Shown here piece after piece: positions 32,795 to 42,020 of a stretch of DNA of 64,000 nucleotides; position 1 is the stretch's first letter, and each line of letters begins with the position of its first letter. Source of the DNA: an uncultured Collinsella sp. (GTDB taxonomy: Bacteria; Actinomycetota; Coriobacteriia; Coriobacteriales; Coriobacteriaceae); NCBI GenBank assembly GCA_900768435.1, contig CAAGCW010000008.1, positions 1-64,000 of the forward strand. Reading direction: 5' to 3'. Both the position numbers and the translations under genes were made by a program. The notes beneath the pieces were generated by a model. The model ran no database searches and was not told the origin of the DNA. It worked only from the letters and a program-made list of their open reading frames with translations.

Positions 32795-34606
32795 CTACTC
32801 GTCCACCTTGAGGATCGCCATAAAGGCCTCCTGCGGGACCTCGACCGATCCGATGGCCTTCATACGCTTCTTGCCCTCTTTCTGCTTCTCGAGCAGCTTG
32901 CGCTTACGCGAGATATCGCCGCCGTAGCACTTAGCAAGAACGTCCTTGCGACGCGCCTTGACGGTGGAACGGGCGATGATCTTGTTGCCGATAGCACCCT
33001 GAATGGGCACCTCGAACAGCTGACGCGGGATGATCTCCTTGAGCTTGTCGCACAGGCCACGGGCCAGGCCATATGCCTTATCCTTGTGCACGATAAACGA
33101 AAGCGCGTCCACCTCGTCGCCCGAAAGCAAAATATCGAGCTTCACGAGCTCGGAGGGACGGTACTCGTTGAACTCGTAGTCGAGCGAGGCATAGCCCTTG
33201 GTGCGGCTCTTGAGCTGATCGAAGAAGTCCAAGATGAGCTCGGCGAGCGGCATATCGAAGCGCATCTCGACCGATTTGCTCGTCAGGTGGATCATGTCGG
33301 TTGTGACGCCGCGGTGCTCGATGGCGAGCTGCATGACGGCACCCGTGTACTCAGGCGGGCAGATGATCTTTGCCTTGAGGTAGGGTTCCTCGATACGATC
33401 GATGCGCGTGGCCTCGGGAAGGTCCTGCGGACTGCGGACATCGATCATTTCGCCGTCGGTCTTGTAGACGTGATAGTCAACCGAGGGACTCGTGGCAATG
33501 AGGTCCAGGTTGAACTCGCGCTCCAGGCGTTCCTTGACGACTTCCATGTGCAGCAGGCCCAGGAAGCCCACGCGGAAGCCAAAGCCGAGCGCCACCGAGG
33601 TCTCGGGCTCCCACACCAACGACGGGTCGTTGACGTGCAGTTTATCGAGCGCGTCACGCAGGTTCTCGTAGTCCTTGTTGTCGATCGGGAACAGGCCCGT
33701 ATAGACCATGGGCTTGGCCTCGCGATAACCGGGAAGCGGCTCGGGGCAGGGGTTCGACGCCCACGTAAGGGTATCGCCCACGCGAACGGCCTCGGGATCC
33801 TTCAAGCCCGTGACCACATATCCGACCTCGCCGACCGTCAGCGCGTCGACCGGGGTCTCGGCAGGACGCTTGACGCCCACGCCGTCGACCAAAAAGTCGC
33901 CCTTTGCCTGCATCATGCGGAGGGTATCGCCCTTTTTGATGGAACCATCGAAGACGCGTACCGTAGCCACCACACCGCGATACTCGTCAAAGTACGAATC
34001 CAAAATGAGCGCTTTGAGCGGAGCGTTTGCATCGCCCTTAGGCGGCGAAATCAAAAAGACAATGGACTCCAGCAGATCGTGAATGCCCTCGCCGGTCTTG
34101 CCCGAGACGCACACAGCATCATCGGCAGGGATCGCCAGGTCATCCTCGATCTCGGTCTTAACCTCATCGGGATGGGCCGAGGGCAGGTCGATCTTGTTGA
34201 TGGCCGGCACAATGTCCAGATTGGCGTTCATGGCGAGCGTCGCGTTAGAAACGGTCTGCGCCTCGACGCCCTGCGTGGCGTCGACAACGAGTACCGCGCC
34301 CTCACAGGCTGCCAGCGAGCGCGAGACCTCATAGGTAAAGTCCACGTGGCCCGGCGTATCGATCAGATTGAACTGATACGTCTCACCATCGTCGGCGTCA
34401 TAGGAAACGCGGACGGCATTGGACTTGATCGTAATGCCGCGCTCGCGCTCGATATCCATGGTGTCGAGCAGCTGCGACTCCATGTCGCGTTCGTCGACGG
34501 TATGGGTGAGCTCGAGGATGCGGTCGCTGATCGTGGACTTGCCATGGTCGATATGCGCAACGATCGAGAAGTTGCGGATGTGGGAAATGTCAATTGAAGT
34601 ATTCAT
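32795..34606 (-). CDS. lepA: LepA, elongation factor 4
   Basis: Translational GTPase that acts in 30S biogenesis and on ribosomes stalled in unusual states. 603 residues: P-loop IVAHIDHGKSTISDRI, G2 RERGITIKSNAV, G3 DTPGHVDFTYEV, and the LepA-specific C-terminal domain (ISRKRKLLEKQKEGKKRMK). The ATG at 34606 is chosen because homology starts there; the ribosome-binding site is weak. It follows the rpsT terminator. Confidence 0.96.
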   Translation of the reverse strand: MNTSIDISHIRNFSIVAHIDHGKSTISDRILELTHTVDERDMESQLLDTMDIERERGITIKSNAVRVSYDADDGETYQFNLIDTPGHVDFTYEVSRSLAACEGAVLVVDATQGVEAQTVSNATLAMNANLDIVPAINKIDLPSAHPDEVKTEIEDDLAIPADDAVCVSGKTGEGIHDLLESIVFLISPPKGDANAPLKALILDSYFDEYRGVVATVRVFDGSIKKGDTLRMMQAKGDFLVDGVGVKRPAETPVDALTVGEVGYVVTGLKDPEAVRVGDTLTWASNPCPEPLPGYREAKPMVYTGLFPIDNKDYENLRDALDKLHVNDPSLVWEPETSVALGFGFRVGFLGLLHMEVVKERLEREFNLDLIATSPSVDYHVYKTDGEMIDVRSPQDLPEATRIDRIEEPYLKAKIICPPEYTGAVMQLAIEHRGVTTDMIHLTSKSVEMRFDMPLAELILDFFDQLKSRTKGYASLDYEFNEYRPSELVKLDILLSGDEVDALSFIVHKDKAYGLARGLCDKLKEIIPRQLFEVPIQGAIGNKIIARSTVKARRKDVLAKCYGGDISRKRKLLEKQKEGKKRMKAIGSVEVPQEAFMAILKVDE

Positions 34607-34631
34607 GCGGACTATCTTACCCGAGCGGTAC

Positions 34632-34668
34632 AAAAAATGGAGCCTGTTCCATAAAACAGGCTCCATTT
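34632..34668 (-). terminator. rpsT terminator
   Basis: AAATGGAGCCTGTT (34635-34648) and AACAGGCTCCATTT (34655-34668) form a perfect 14-bp stem. Read from rpsT on the minus strand it ends in TTTTTTG. It separates rpsT from lepA. Confidence 0.92.
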
Positions 34669-34702
34669 ATGCGCGTAATCTGTGTGGTGTGAAATTTACA
34701 AC

Positions 34703-34969
34703 TTAAGCGTTGATGCTGTTCACGAGCTTGGCAAGACCGGACTTGCGGTTGGAAGCCTGGTTCTTGTGGATAACATGCTTGGCGGCAGCCATGTCGAGAC
34801 GCTTGGTGACGGTCTTGAGGGCAGCCTGGGCCTTCTCGGCGTCGCCCTCGGCGACGGCGGACTGGACGTGCTTGGTCAGCGTCTTGAGCTCGGACTTGAC
34901 AGCCTTGTTACGCATGCGAGCTGCCTCATTGGTGCGGATACGCTTCTTCTGAGACTTGATGTTTGCCAC
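34703..34969 (-). CDS. rpsT: 30S ribosomal protein S20
   Basis: 88 residues, Lys/Arg/Ala-rich helical protein with the S20 pattern ANIKSQKKRIRTNEAARMRN and ending SGLAKLVNSINA. The GTG at 34969 (AAAGGA about 10 bases upstream) gives the normal N-terminus. A single-gene unit: extended -10 promoter upstream, strong terminator downstream. Confidence 0.96.
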   Translation of the reverse strand: MANIKSQKKRIRTNEAARMRNKAVKSELKTLTKHVQSAVAEGDAEKAQAALKTVTKRLDMAAAKHVIHKNQASNRKSGLAKLVNSINA

Positions 34970-35010
34970 TTCTGGAGTTCCTTTCGAGTTCCTTGCAAAA
35001 AATGTATGAC

Positions 35011-35053
35011 ACCTCTGAGACACGGTGAGGTCATGCAAGCGCCTACTATAGCA
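35011..35053 (-). promoter_or_regulatory. rpsT promoter and leader hairpin
   Basis: TGCTATAGT (minus strand, 35045-35053) is an extended -10 identical to the one before rpmB. About 15 bases downstream ACCTC/GAGGT (35027-35031 with 35011-35015) form a small hairpin followed, after a short gap, by a TTTTTT tract (about 34998-35003), which could act as an attenuator. The promoter is the more secure part. Confidence 0.5.
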
Positions 35054-35102
35054 CGCTCCCCCTCAAAGGGATAGAACGAATTTGTCAAATAGGCAGGTAT
35101 CA

Positions 35103-36065
35103 TCACGATTTTCTCAAGATGTTCGTAATCCAGAGCAAAAGCGCCGTCTGAGAATCGGCCGAACCCTTGAGCGCGAGCTCCACATCAACGGCACCCTCGA
35201 GCGCTGCGACGAGCTCGGTCATCGAAAAACGACGCGCCCAGGTAAGGTGATTCTTGACCTGCCAGGACTGGAGCTTGAGCGTTGCGGCCAGCTCGCGACC
35301 CTGCCCACGCGCGTCGAGCGCCTTGGCAACGATAAGCTCACGAATGCGACCGCACAGCAGCGTGTAGGTCCACACGTAGCTCTTGGAGGGCAAAAGCTTA
35401 AAGAGCTCGAGCGATCGCCGCATATCGCGAGCCGAGACGGCGTTGAGGAAGTCCCAGGGTTGAACCTCGGCCGTACGTACAATCCGGCGCTCAACGTCGG
35501 CAAGTTCAATCTGGGGCGACTCGACCATCTGGGCAAGCTTAGCCAAGTCGTTATCGAGCATGCGAGTGTTTTCACCCGAACGCGAGACGAGTTCCTCGGC
35601 GGCCGCCGTCGAGATCGACTTGCCGTGCTGCGACGCCATCTGCTGCACACGGCGCGGTAGCTCCCAGCGCTTGGTGCCGGAACAATCGATCACGGCCTTC
35701 TTGTCGATCTTGGCGATCGCCTTATACAGGCGCGTGTTCTTGGCAAGCGAGTCGGCGATGATGAGGCAGACCGTTGTGGGGCTGGGACTTGCCAGATACT
35801 CAACGAGCGGCTCCGAGACCGCCTTGGCGAGCTTTGAGCAGCCGTCAAGGATTACCAAGCGAAACTCGCTGCCCATGGGAAAGGTGTTAAGCGATCCGAT
35901 AATGGACTCGATATCGGGGTCCTTGGTCATGTCGCGCTCGTCGAGGTTGAACTCGACCATACCCGACTTTTCCAGACGCGCTTTCATACGCGAGACGGCG
36001 TGATCGCGCTTGACTCCGTCGGTACCGACAATCAGATATGCCGGCAGCAGACCGGTTTCGGACAT
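35103..36065 (-). CDS. holA: HolA, DNA polymerase III delta subunit
   Basis: Clamp-loader wrench subunit that opens the beta clamp. 320 residues beginning MSETGLLPAYLIVGTDGVKRD; AAA+-like fold without a functional Walker A, as expected for delta; conserved LVILDGCSKLAKAVSE and NLDERDM segments. ATG at 36065 with GGGAGGGGAG upstream. It lies directly downstream of comEC, the common comEA-comEC-holA order. Confidence 0.92.
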   Translation of the reverse strand: MSETGLLPAYLIVGTDGVKRDHAVSRMKARLEKSGMVEFNLDERDMTKDPDIESIIGSLNTFPMGSEFRLVILDGCSKLAKAVSEPLVEYLASPSPTTVCLIIADSLAKNTRLYKAIAKIDKKAVIDCSGTKRWELPRRVQQMASQHGKSISTAAAEELVSRSGENTRMLDNDLAKLAQMVESPQIELADVERRIVRTAEVQPWDFLNAVSARDMRRSLELFKLLPSKSYVWTYTLLCGRIRELIVAKALDARGQGRELAATLKLQSWQVKNHLTWARRFSMTELVAALEGAVDVELALKGSADSQTALLLWITNILRKS

Positions 36066-36143
36066 TGCGCTCCCCTCCCGCAGGCCTTCGTATTCGTTCC
36101 GTGTCATTCTAGCCCAGGGGCCCACCACACGCCAACGACGTCG

Positions 36144-38447
36144 TCACGGTCGCTGGCATCGCATCGCAAAGCCATTCGCAGTCGGCGTGACGGTAATGTC
36201 TCCGTGTTCGATGGTGCACGCGAACACGCCGCCCGCTTCCTTCACGGCATCGATGCAGGCATCGGACGGATGGCCGTATCGATTCCCCTCACCCGCGCTC
36301 GCGAGGGAAAGCTCGGGCTTCAGGACGTCCAGCAACTCGCCATCGACTGAAACCTTGGAGCCGTGATGCCCAAGTTTAAGGACATCGATATCCCCCACTT
36401 CCTGCACGAATTCCCGCTCTTGGTCGAGCTCGGCATCACCGGTGAGAAGTATTCGCAGGCCCTTGCCTTCCTGAACATAAGAGAGCAACAGGACAAGCGA
36501 GTCCTCATTTCCCTCGCCATCCACGGACTCGAATGGCCACATCACGCGGGCGCAAAAAGAGCCGATGTCGACCGTATCCCCACGGCGCACCTGCCGATAC
36601 TCCACGCCAGATCGGTTCAATACCTCGGCAGGGGCATCCTCCAGCGCATCGGCCGCCACGGCAATCGTTCCGACCGAAAACTGTTCGAGCACGGCAGGCA
36701 GACCACCCCAGTGGTCCTCATCCCAATGCGTCACAAAGACGGCATCGATATGGTGCACGTTATTGCGAACCAACGCCTCCACCACACGCTCGTCGAGCCC
36801 ACAGTCGACGAGCGCTACTGCGCCGCCCTGGCGGATAAGAATCGCATCGGCCTGGCCCACATCGAGCACCGTCACCGAAGGCGGAGCAAATCGATCCCAA
36901 TAGACGTACGGAATCGCAGCCAAGAGCACCAGACATGCAAGCCCCACCGCCATAGGACGTGCACGGGGACGAGGCCACCAGACCAGCAGAACCGCCAGCA
37001 AACACGGCACTAGGTAAATCCACATGCTATCGGGCGGCACGCTCACGGATGCACCCGGCATGGCGGCAAACAGCTGCTCGAAGAACAGCGCGCAACGGGC
37101 GGCAATCATGGGCACAACGAGCGCCCAAGTCCGCAACGGTCCCACGAGCGAAAAGGGGGCCAGCACGATCGACACAGCGAGCAGTACGCTCACCACCGGA
37201 CCGATGACCGCATTTGCCAGCGGAGCAATGAGCGAGAACGTACCGAAGGCAGGAATGGTAATGGGAAGTGTCGCCAACTGCGAGCACAGCGTGACGGAAA
37301 GCATGCTGGCAACGCCCGATGGCACACCCAGCTCACCCAAAGCGTAGGTCACATAGGGGCAAAAGCACAGAATGGCTAAGACGCTGGCGCATGAAAGCTG
37401 AAAGCCCATCTCGAACAGCACCGTCGGCCGCAGTAGCACAAAGATGGACATGGTTACGAAGAGTGCCGATGCGCCGTGCCGACGACGCCCCGCGCCGTTT
37501 ACGACAAGCGTCGCGAACACCATGCAGCACGCGCGCACGGCCGAGGGAGACGCGCCCGTAAAGGCAGCGTAGCCCACAAGCGTTATCGCCAATATCGCCC
37601 GCTGAAGACCACGTGAGCACCGAATCTTTTGCAATACACCCTCGATTACAAACCCCACGATAGCCAAATGGCTGCCCGAGACGGCGATAAGATGCGCCGT
37701 TCCCGTCGCCGAAAACCAGTCGCCCGCCGGCTGGGCGCGCAGCTCGGCCGAACGACCGCAGACGACACCGGCTATGAGCGCACGCGCCGGGTCGGTCGCA
37801 GGCGCGATGGATGCAAGCAGCCCATTTCGCAGCCGAAGCAGCGGCCCCGGAGAACCCTCATCGACCGATAAAATCCGAACGGCTTTAACCTTGCGCGCCT
37901 CGCCTCGGAGCACGCGCGATCGTCCATATGCATCGTTCTCAAAACGCGAAACGCGACCGATAACACGCACGTGCGCCCCGACCTTGAGCTCACGATCACA
38001 CGATAGGCGAACCGTTGCCAAGTTCTTACCGTCCGCGCGTGCCTCGCAGGTATAGGAATACACGTCGTCGTTTATGGATGGATCACCCTGCACGACAAAC
38101 TCGAGGCAGCTTGCCGCTCGACCGTCGAGCACCTTTGAGGCGCTGAGCGCGCCCACAGCCCACCACGCCGAGACGACCGCTCCCGCGACGAGACCGACGG
38201 AAGCGGCATACAGCCACCGCTTCAAAGGGGCAAGCCGCGCACAAGATTGAGCCAGCACAACGAATACCGCCGCCGCAAAGGGAATGGCCCATAGCGGCCC
38301 GATCGCCGGCGCCCGCTCCCTCAGCAGCGCATCAGCGGCCACGTTGAGCACCAAAGCGCAGCTCATGCACATGCCGGCACACAGGGCCATCGTCCACGGA
38401 ATCAGGGGCCGCGGAGGCATCACGTGCTCTCGCTCGGTCGCACTCAT
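36144..38447 (-). CDS. comEC: ComEC/Rec2, DNA-uptake channel protein
   Basis: Membrane channel that passes single-stranded DNA into the cytoplasm in natural transformation. 767 residues: N-terminal hydrophobic and DUF4131-like region (RASCLEFVVQGDPS and on), competence domain with about ten helices (AGVVCGRSAEL, TGTAHLIAVSGSHLAIVGF, FTGASPSAVRACCM), and a C-terminal metallo-beta-lactamase domain (VFVTHWDEDHWGGLPAVLE, LKLGHHGSKVSVD). The ATG overlaps the comEA stop in ATGA. Full length with no frameshift, so the uptake machinery is probably intact. Confidence 0.94.
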   Translation of the reverse strand: MSATEREHVMPPRPLIPWTMALCAGMCMSCALVLNVAADALLRERAPAIGPLWAIPFAAAVFVVLAQSCARLAPLKRWLYAASVGLVAGAVVSAWWAVGALSASKVLDGRAASCLEFVVQGDPSINDDVYSYTCEARADGKNLATVRLSCDRELKVGAHVRVIGRVSRFENDAYGRSRVLRGEARKVKAVRILSVDEGSPGPLLRLRNGLLASIAPATDPARALIAGVVCGRSAELRAQPAGDWFSATGTAHLIAVSGSHLAIVGFVIEGVLQKIRCSRGLQRAILAITLVGYAAFTGASPSAVRACCMVFATLVVNGAGRRRHGASALFVTMSIFVLLRPTVLFEMGFQLSCASVLAILCFCPYVTYALGELGVPSGVASMLSVTLCSQLATLPITIPAFGTFSLIAPLANAVIGPVVSVLLAVSIVLAPFSLVGPLRTWALVVPMIAARCALFFEQLFAAMPGASVSVPPDSMWIYLVPCLLAVLLVWWPRPRARPMAVGLACLVLLAAIPYVYWDRFAPPSVTVLDVGQADAILIRQGGAVALVDCGLDERVVEALVRNNVHHIDAVFVTHWDEDHWGGLPAVLEQFSVGTIAVAADALEDAPAEVLNRSGVEYRQVRRGDTVDIGSFCARVMWPFESVDGEGNEDSLVLLLSYVQEGKGLRILLTGDAELDQEREFVQEVGDIDVLKLGHHGSKVSVDGELLDVLKPELSLASAGEGNRYGHPSDACIDAVKEAGGVFACTIEHGDITVTPTANGFAMRCQRP

Positions 38448-39157
38448 ACGCAGATGCAATCTTTGATTTTGGCAAGCTTCTTCTCGCCGATTCCCGACAC
38501 GCGCATCAGATCGTCAACCGAAGCAAAAGCACCGTTCTTTGTCCGCTCATCGATAATCGACTGTGCCATTGAGGGACCGATTCCCGAGAGCGTCTGCAGC
38601 TCTGCCGCGCTTGCCGTATTGATGTTTACTAGACCTGTTGCGCCACTAACGCCCGACGATGCGGAAGCCCCACCATCAACACCGGCTTCCGCAATGGACG
38701 CCTGCTGCTCCCCTACCGTTGGAACGTGAATCTTCTGTCCATCGACGACCTTAGATGCCCGATTGAGCCCCGTAACGTCTGCCTCGGGCGCCAGCCCGCC
38801 GGCGGCATCAATCGCCTGAGCCACTCGCGCGCCGTCCTTGAGACGATATACACCTGGCGACACAACGGCGCCATCAACATCGACATAGACCTCTACCGCG
38901 GCAGACGCCTTAGGCGAAGAGCCTTCGGATGTCTTTCCGCTCGAAGCATCTCCGGATCCCGGCTCCACTAACGAGCCCGAACCATCAGTGCACTCAAACG
39001 ACACGCCGCCGGCACTGCCGCCAAGGTTCGCCGTTGCCAGTCCACTCGCCATCGCAATGACGACCAGTATCGCCATCACCACTGCCTTATGACCGAGCAG
39101 TTTGCCCGCCCAGCGGTCCATCTTTTTGACTCGTTCATGTTGTTCACGCTGCGCCAT
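38444..39157 (-). CDS. comEA: ComEA, DNA receptor for uptake
   Basis: Membrane-anchored DNA-binding protein of natural transformation. 237 residues: cytoplasmic N-terminus, one transmembrane helix (AVVMAILVVIAMASGLATA), Ser/Gly-rich stalk, SLBB domain (VEVYVDVDGAVVSPGVYRL), a second linker, and a helix-hairpin-helix domain (GLVNINTASAAELQTLSGIG and VSGIGEKKLAKIKDCI). ATG at 39157 with GGGAGG upstream. It is the first gene of comEA-comEC-holA, with two ACCAAA repeats upstream like those before recA. Confidence 0.93.
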   Translation of the reverse strand: MAQREQHERVKKMDRWAGKLLGHKAVVMAILVVIAMASGLATANLGGSAGGVSFECTDGSGSLVEPGSGDASSGKTSEGSSPKASAAVEVYVDVDGAVVSPGVYRLKDGARVAQAIDAAGGLAPEADVTGLNRASKVVDGQKIHVPTVGEQQASIAEAGVDGGASASSGVSGATGLVNINTASAAELQTLSGIGPSMAQSIIDERTKNGAFASVDDLMRVSGIGEKKLAKIKDCICV

Positions 39158-39235
39158 AGCAAAACCTCCCAACACCATCGTGTCAGGAAAGGAGCTCCGC
39201 AACAGCCACGCCCCAAAACCGGTTTTCGCGGTCAA

Positions 39236-39252
39236 ACCAAAAGCTGACCAAA
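39236..39252. repeat. 11-bp-spaced ACCAAA repeats upstream of comEA
   Basis: ACCAAA at 39236-39241 and again at 39247-39252, 11 bp apart, with the same GCTG/ACTG type spacer as the recA array; on the minus strand the units read TTTTGGTCAGC and TTTTGGTTTGA. They end 79 bases before the comEA start. TTGACC overlaps the downstream unit and could be a -35, but I see no matching -10. Confidence 0.5.
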
Positions 39253-39327
39253 ACCTTGCGCAATAATGTCCATTTATTCAGGCAAACGTCGACAAATGAA
39301 CCGTTTATCGCCTAATGCCCAGATAGC

Positions 39328-39360
39328 AAAAGACCGACGATGCAGGCGCATCGTCGGTCT
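39328..39360 (-). terminator. thiI terminator
   Basis: AGACCGACGATGC (39331-39343) pairs perfectly with GCATCGTCGGTCT (39348-39360) around a 4-base loop; on the minus strand it is followed by TTTTGC. It lies 10 bases past the thiI stop. Confidence 0.9.
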
Positions 39361-39370
39361 ATGCACAAAT

Positions 39371-40615
39371 TTATTCGTGATCTTGGTAAATCTCACGCGG
39401 AGCAAGCTCCGAATGTTTGCGTTTTAAGGTCTTAGGGGCCTTGTACGTGTTGCTCTCGAAGTCGATGTACTCGGTCTGCTTGAGCAGGCGCTCGATCATC
39501 TCCTCATGATCGAACAACTCCCAGGCCTCATGCACGGCATCGAGTTTAGCGTGCGTCTCGGGACGGCGCGGCATAAACAGCGTGCAGCAGTCGGGAGCGG
39601 CCTCAGTCGAGATATCGAAGGTACCGATCTCCTCGGCGCGCGCGATGATCTCCTGCTTGTCCGAACCGATGAGAGGACGGAACACGGGGATCTTCACGGC
39701 CTCGTTGACGGCCATGATGTTCTCAAGCGTCTGGGAGGCAACCTGCCCAAGCGATTCGCCCGTAACGATAGCCTTGGCACCCTCGATGTGTGCAATGCGC
39801 TCAGCAACCGAATACATAATGCGGCGGTACATGATCACGCGCAGGTTGCTGGGGCAGGTAACCGAAATCTCACGCTGGCAGTCGCCAAACGGCACCACGT
39901 ACAGACGACCGATCTGGACACCCGGCGCAAGCGCACGGATGATGTCCTGCACCAAATACTCGCTCGTATCGGGCGTCTGCGGACGACCGGAGAAATGCAC
40001 CGGCACGCACACCGCGCCGCGACGCGCGAGCATCCAGGTCGCCACCGGAGAATCGATACCCGACGACAGCAGCGTCACGACCTTGCCGGCAGAACCCACC
40101 GGCAGACCGCCCACGCCGCGCTCAGAGCGCGCGTACACATAAACGCTGCCCTGGACCACCAGTACGTGCACCATTGCATCGGGGTCGTGCATTTGAACCT
40201 TTTTATCGGGGAAGGCCTCACACAGTACCTCGCCCACCTGACGATTGATATCGATCGAGGTGAGCTCATAGTCAGTATTGGAGCGCTTGGCGTGCACCTT
40301 AAACGAATCGAAGGAACCAAACTCGCGCAGCGCCTTCACGGCGGCGGCGCAGTACTCCTGCGGGTCGCGGTTGGTGTGATACGCCAAAGACACACGAGCA
40401 ACGCCGGGGACGGTGCGGATGACACGCGCCGCCTCGTCGGCCTGATGCTCGTTAAAGGTCACGAGGATATAACCGGAAATTCGAGACACGGCGTTCACGG
40501 AAAAGGCGGCCAAGGCCGCCTTAATGTTATCCATGAGGATATGCTCAAAATGTGCGCGGTTCTTGCCCTTCAGTCCAACCTCGTGATAGTGGACTAGGCA
40601 GACGCGAGCCGCCAT
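39371..40615 (-). CDS. thiI: ThiI, tRNA 4-thiouridine synthase
   Basis: Makes s4U in tRNA and can supply sulfur for thiazole. 414 residues: ferredoxin-like and THUMP domains in the first half (VHYHEVGLKGKNRAHFE), then a PP-loop ATPase with VTLLSSGIDSPVATWML, and VTGESLGQVASQTLENIMA. It lacks the C-terminal rhodanese domain of E. coli ThiI, as is normal in Gram-positives. It follows rpoZ directly; no thiamin genes are nearby. Confidence 0.94.
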   Translation of the reverse strand: MAARVCLVHYHEVGLKGKNRAHFEHILMDNIKAALAAFSVNAVSRISGYILVTFNEHQADEAARVIRTVPGVARVSLAYHTNRDPQEYCAAAVKALREFGSFDSFKVHAKRSNTDYELTSIDINRQVGEVLCEAFPDKKVQMHDPDAMVHVLVVQGSVYVYARSERGVGGLPVGSAGKVVTLLSSGIDSPVATWMLARRGAVCVPVHFSGRPQTPDTSEYLVQDIIRALAPGVQIGRLYVVPFGDCQREISVTCPSNLRVIMYRRIMYSVAERIAHIEGAKAIVTGESLGQVASQTLENIMAVNEAVKIPVFRPLIGSDKQEIIARAEEIGTFDISTEAAPDCCTLFMPRRPETHAKLDAVHEAWELFDHEEMIERLLKQTEYIDFESNTYKAPKTLKRKHSELAPREIYQDHE

Positions 40616-40897
40616 TTAGGCTTCAGCAACCTTGTGGCCGAGCGCCTTCTCGTAACGGGCCTCGTCGTAAGAGATGTCGCCGTCGACAATCTCGTCCATA
40701 GCCATCGAGATGGTATCGGCACCGGAAAGCCCGATGGTGATGTCATCGACATCCTGGACGGCAAGCACGCGGTTGTGCTGGCCACGCAGCATGCTATTGA
40801 TGTCGCAGGCGCGCTTGGAGGCAAGCGAAGCGAGCAGGAAGCGGTTATGATCGGTCTTCTCCAGAAGATCGTCAATGCAAGGCTTTACAACGGACAC
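40616..40897 (-). CDS. rpoZ: RNA polymerase omega subunit
   Basis: 93 residues. Conserved omega core: PCIDDLLEKTDHNRFLLASLASKRACDINSML, and the family's tail. GTG start with GAGG nearby. It lies between gmk and thiI, and gmk-rpoZ is the standard bacterial arrangement. Confidence 0.93.
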   Translation of the reverse strand: MSVVKPCIDDLLEKTDHNRFLLASLASKRACDINSMLRGQHNRVLAVQDVDDITIGLSGADTISMAMDEIVDGDISYDEARYEKALGHKVAEA

Positions 40898-40902
40898 GGA
40901 CC

Positions 40903-41472
40903 TCAGATCCTTTCATGCATATCGAGAACGCGAACGAGCTCATCGGTCGCGCGGTCGAGATCGTCATTCACCACGACGTCGTCGTAGCGGTCGGCAAGGG
41001 CAAGCTCATCGGCGGCGTTTGCCATACGCAGCTCAATCGTCTCGGGCGTCTCGGTACCGCGACCGACTAGACGCTCGCGGAGCACCTCAAGCGAAGGCGG
41101 CTTGATAAAGATCAGCACGGCCTCGGGGAAACGCTCCTTCACCTGCAGGGCGCCCTGGACATCGATCTCCAAAATCAGAGACGAGCCCGAGGCGAGCTTG
41201 GATGTGACCTCGCTCACCAACGTGCCGTAGCAGTTACCGTGGACCTCGGCCCACTCAACAAACTCACCGTTTGCCACGCGGCGGTCGAACTCCTCGCGCG
41301 TCAGAAAAAAGTAGTTGACGCCGTCGACCTCACCTTTGCGTGGTGCTCGCGTGGTAGCCGAAACCGTCAGACCCAGGTTCGAGCGGCGCTCGCGCACACG
41401 AGTGACGAGCGTACCCTTGCCTGCGCCTGACGGTCCAGAAATCACAAAGAGCTTGGAATCCTGAGCGCTCAC
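40903..41472 (-). CDS. gmk: Guanylate kinase
   Basis: Phosphorylates GMP to GDP. 189 residues: P-loop VISGPSGAGKGTLVTRV, GMP-binding VSATTRAPRKGEVDGVNYFF and EWAEVHGNCYGT, and EIDVQGALQVKE. GTG start at 41472 immediately after the mihF stop with no clear ribosome-binding site, so translation is probably coupled to mihF. Confidence 0.95.
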   Translation of the reverse strand: MSAQDSKLFVISGPSGAGKGTLVTRVRERRSNLGLTVSATTRAPRKGEVDGVNYFFLTREEFDRRVANGEFVEWAEVHGNCYGTLVSEVTSKLASGSSLILEIDVQGALQVKERFPEAVLIFIKPPSLEVLRERLVGRGTETPETIELRMANAADELALADRYDDVVVNDDLDRATDELVRVLDMHERI

Positions 41473-41781
41473 TTATTTGGTCAGCTGCTCGAGGAGCTGC
41501 TCGCGCTGACGGACGCCGAGGCCCTGGACGCGACGAGTAGCGGAGATACCGAGCTCCTCCATGATCTTGGCGGCCTTGGCCTTGCCATAACCGGGGAGAG
41601 ACTCGATGAGGGTGGAAACCTTCATGCGGGAAGCGATGGGGTCATCGGAGTTGAGCACGGACTCGAGGGACTTCTCGCCCTTCTTGATCTGCTCGCGAAG
41701 CTCAGCGCGGGCGTGACGTGCGGCAGCAGCCTTCTCAAGAGCCTGCTTGCGCTGCTCGTCGGTAAGCTGAGGGAGTGCCAT
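41473..41781 (-). CDS. mihF: Actinobacterial-type integration host factor (mIHF)
   Basis: Nucleoid-associated DNA-binding protein specific to Actinobacteria. 102 residues, one long helix followed by an H2TH-type domain; conserved MALPQLTDEQRKQALEKAAAAR, then VSTLIESLPGYGKAKAAKIM and RRVQGLGVRQREQLLE. ATG at 41781 with GGAGGT upstream. Its presence upstream of gmk-rpoZ is one of the best taxonomic pointers in the window. Confidence 0.95.
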   Translation of the reverse strand: MALPQLTDEQRKQALEKAAAARHARAELREQIKKGEKSLESVLNSDDPIASRMKVSTLIESLPGYGKAKAAKIMEELGISATRRVQGLGVRQREQLLEQLTK

Positions 41782-41917
41782 TCGTACCTCCAAATAGTTG
41801 GGTTATATCTGATTCAATAATTGGCATTTTAGCACGTAGAACGTACAAAATGCCCAATCGCGGCTCCATAGGTTAGACGATACCCGCAAAAAGTGCAATA
41901 TACTGCGCCCAAAGTTA

Positions 41918-41980
41918 AGCCCCTGACCTGCGATTCCACACAAAGGATGGGAAAGTTTACGCAGGCACAGGGGCTATTTT
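41918..41980 (-). terminator. Large hairpin between pyrF and mihF
   Basis: AGCCCCTG-A-CCTGCG (41918-41932) pairs with CGCAGG-CA-CAGGGGCT (41960-41975): 14 bp with a small internal loop and a 27-base terminal loop. TAACTTT follows on the minus strand, ATTTTG on the plus. It probably ends the pyr operon; the rest of the 41782-42020 interval shows only AT-richer sequence that may hold the mihF promoter. Confidence 0.65.
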
Positions 41981-42020
41981 GTGCTAATGAGACCCAAAAG
42001 TGGTGACTTAGGGGAATCTT

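Noticed and set aside
41918..41975. pyrF-mihF hairpin as a third member of the pnp-rnj hairpin family
   Set aside because: It is large and stem-rich but lacks the conserved core strings (ATCGCGAGTTCC, GACTGTAGAGCAGG) and the apical stem; a plain terminator explains it.
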